The notes beneath the pieces are model-generated. The model searched no databases. It saw only the letters and a program-made list of their open reading frames with translations, and was not told where the DNA came from. A program made the translations under genes and the position numbers. This document shows positions 5,887-6,342 of a stretch of DNA of 6,342 bases, piece after piece. Source of the DNA: Flavobacteriales bacterium UBA5692 (GTDB taxonomy: Bacteria > Bacteroidota > Bacteroidia > Flavobacteriales_D > Sanyastnellaceae); the NCBI GenBank assembly GCA_002420235.1, contig DIHQ01000097.1, forward strand, positions 1 to 6,342, in the 5' to 3' direction. Each line of letters starts with the position of its first letter. The first letter of the stretch is position 1.

Positions 5887-6342
5887 ATGAACATTCACGA
5901 GTACCAAGGCAAGTCTATTTTGAAGAGTTTCGGTGTTGCCATTCAAAATGGCTACGTTGCTGATACGCCAGAAGCAGCGCACGATGTTGCGGTCCAGTTG
6001 GCTGCGGACACCGGTACCAGTTGGTTTGTTGTGAAAGCTCAAATACATGCCGGTGGCCGAGGCAAGGGAAAGGTGACGGAAACCGGATCTAACGGCGTCG
6101 TTTTGGCGAAGGGGTTGGATGAAGTGAAAGGAAAAGCAGCGGGTATTCTCGGTGGACATTTGGTAACAGCTCAGACCAATGCCAAGGGAAAGCAAGTAAA
6201 AAAGATTCTGATTGCAGAGGACGTCTACGGTCCAGGTGATAGCGAGCTAAAAGAGATTTACATGAGCGTTCTCCTCGACCGAGGGAATGGCCGGAATATT
6301 ATTATGTATTCACCACAAGGAGGGATGGACATCGAAGCAGTG
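5887..6342 (+). CDS. sucC: Succinyl-CoA ligase (ADP-forming) beta subunit, 5' part
   Basis: SucC is the nucleotide-binding beta subunit of succinyl-CoA synthetase. It acts with SucD to convert succinyl-CoA to succinate with formation of ATP or GTP in the TCA cycle. The window holds the first 152 of about 390-400 codons, open to the right edge. The N-terminus MNIHEYQGKSIL is characteristic of the family. The ATP-grasp nucleotide-binding region shows VVKAQIHAGGRGKGK at 48-62, where K50 corresponds to the nucleotide-contacting lysine near residue 46 of E. coli SucC. It continues with LLDRGNGRNIIMYSPQGGMDIE (129-150), which matches the conserved region with the GGMDIE motif. The ATG at 5887 is the only start that gives this N-terminus, and the leader is A/T-rich without a Shine-Dalgarno. 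A sucD gene may follow outside the window or be encoded elsewhere. Nucleotide specificity (ADP or GDP) cannot be read from this part. Confidence 0.96.
   Translation, partial: MNIHEYQGKSILKSFGVAIQNGYVADTPEAAHDVAVQLAADTGTSWFVVKAQIHAGGRGKGKVTETGSNGVVLAKGLDEVKGKAAGILGGHLVTAQTNAKGKQVKKILIAEDVYGPGDSELKEIYMSVLLDRGNGRNIIMYSPQGGMDIEAV

Noticed and set aside
5884..6195. 103-codon open frame on the minus strand overlapping the start of sucC
   Set aside because: The plus-strand frame is unmistakably SucC, and the antisense product has no recognisable features.
1..6342. Mobile element, CRISPR array, tRNA/rRNA or novel defence-type system
   Set aside because: No tandem or direct repeats, transposase-like genes or RNA-gene motifs were seen. 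All six genes belong to well-known families and non-coding gaps are at most 76 nt.
5887..6342. Impression that the sucC part is less GC-rich than the fad operon, as a hint of transfer
   Set aside because: The difference appears modest by eye, I did not compute it, and highly expressed TCA-cycle genes often have their own codon bias.

Overview
The window looks like a chromosomal segment of a Bacteroidetes (Bacteroidota) bacterium, probably a moderately GC-rich member of the Flavobacteriia/Cytophagia side of the phylum. The reasons are the near absence of Shine-Dalgarno sequences before any start codon, a perfect TAnnTTTG -7 type promoter element before sucC, and the protein types themselves: a FadN-like 3-hydroxyacyl-CoA dehydrogenase ending in GKILRN, a MarR protein starting MKPQETIDFH, and a SucC with the QIHAGGRGK motif. 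The phylum assignment is by recognition, not by a search. I would not name a genus.

Layout. Positions 1-5072 on the minus strand carry one compact fatty-acid beta-oxidation operon, transcribed right to left. The order is a MarR-family regulator (5072-4614), a trifunctional-type 3-hydroxyacyl-CoA dehydrogenase/enoyl-CoA hydratase (4598-2214), an acetyl-CoA acyltransferase (2208-1027), and the first 338 codons of a VLCAD-type acyl-CoA dehydrogenase (1016 to the left edge). Gaps between these genes are 15, 5 and 10 nt. A 26-bp palindrome at 5090-5115, directly upstream of the regulator, is the obvious operator. Upstream of it, also on the minus strand, is a LolD-type ABC ATPase (5817-5149). Divergent from that, on the plus strand, is the 5' part of sucC, the succinyl-CoA ligase beta subunit (5887 to the right edge).

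How the genes work together. The acyl-CoA dehydrogenase makes the 2-enoyl-CoA. The large fused enzyme hydrates and oxidises it to 3-ketoacyl-CoA, and the thiolase releases acetyl-CoA. The MarR protein probably represses its own operon through the palindrome and responds to a fatty acid or acyl-CoA; that ligand is an inference. SucC belongs to the TCA cycle, which consumes the acetyl-CoA, but it is on the opposite strand and need not be co-regulated. LolD is an unrelated envelope-lipoprotein transport ATPase whose membrane partner is not in the window.

The window is almost fully coding. The longest non-coding gaps are 76 nt (5073-5148) and 69 nt (5818-5886). I saw no RNA genes, mobile elements, CRISPR arrays or convincing terminators, and no sign of an undescribed multi-gene system. 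The most notable items are the operator palindrome and the marR-fadN-fadA-fadE arrangement.
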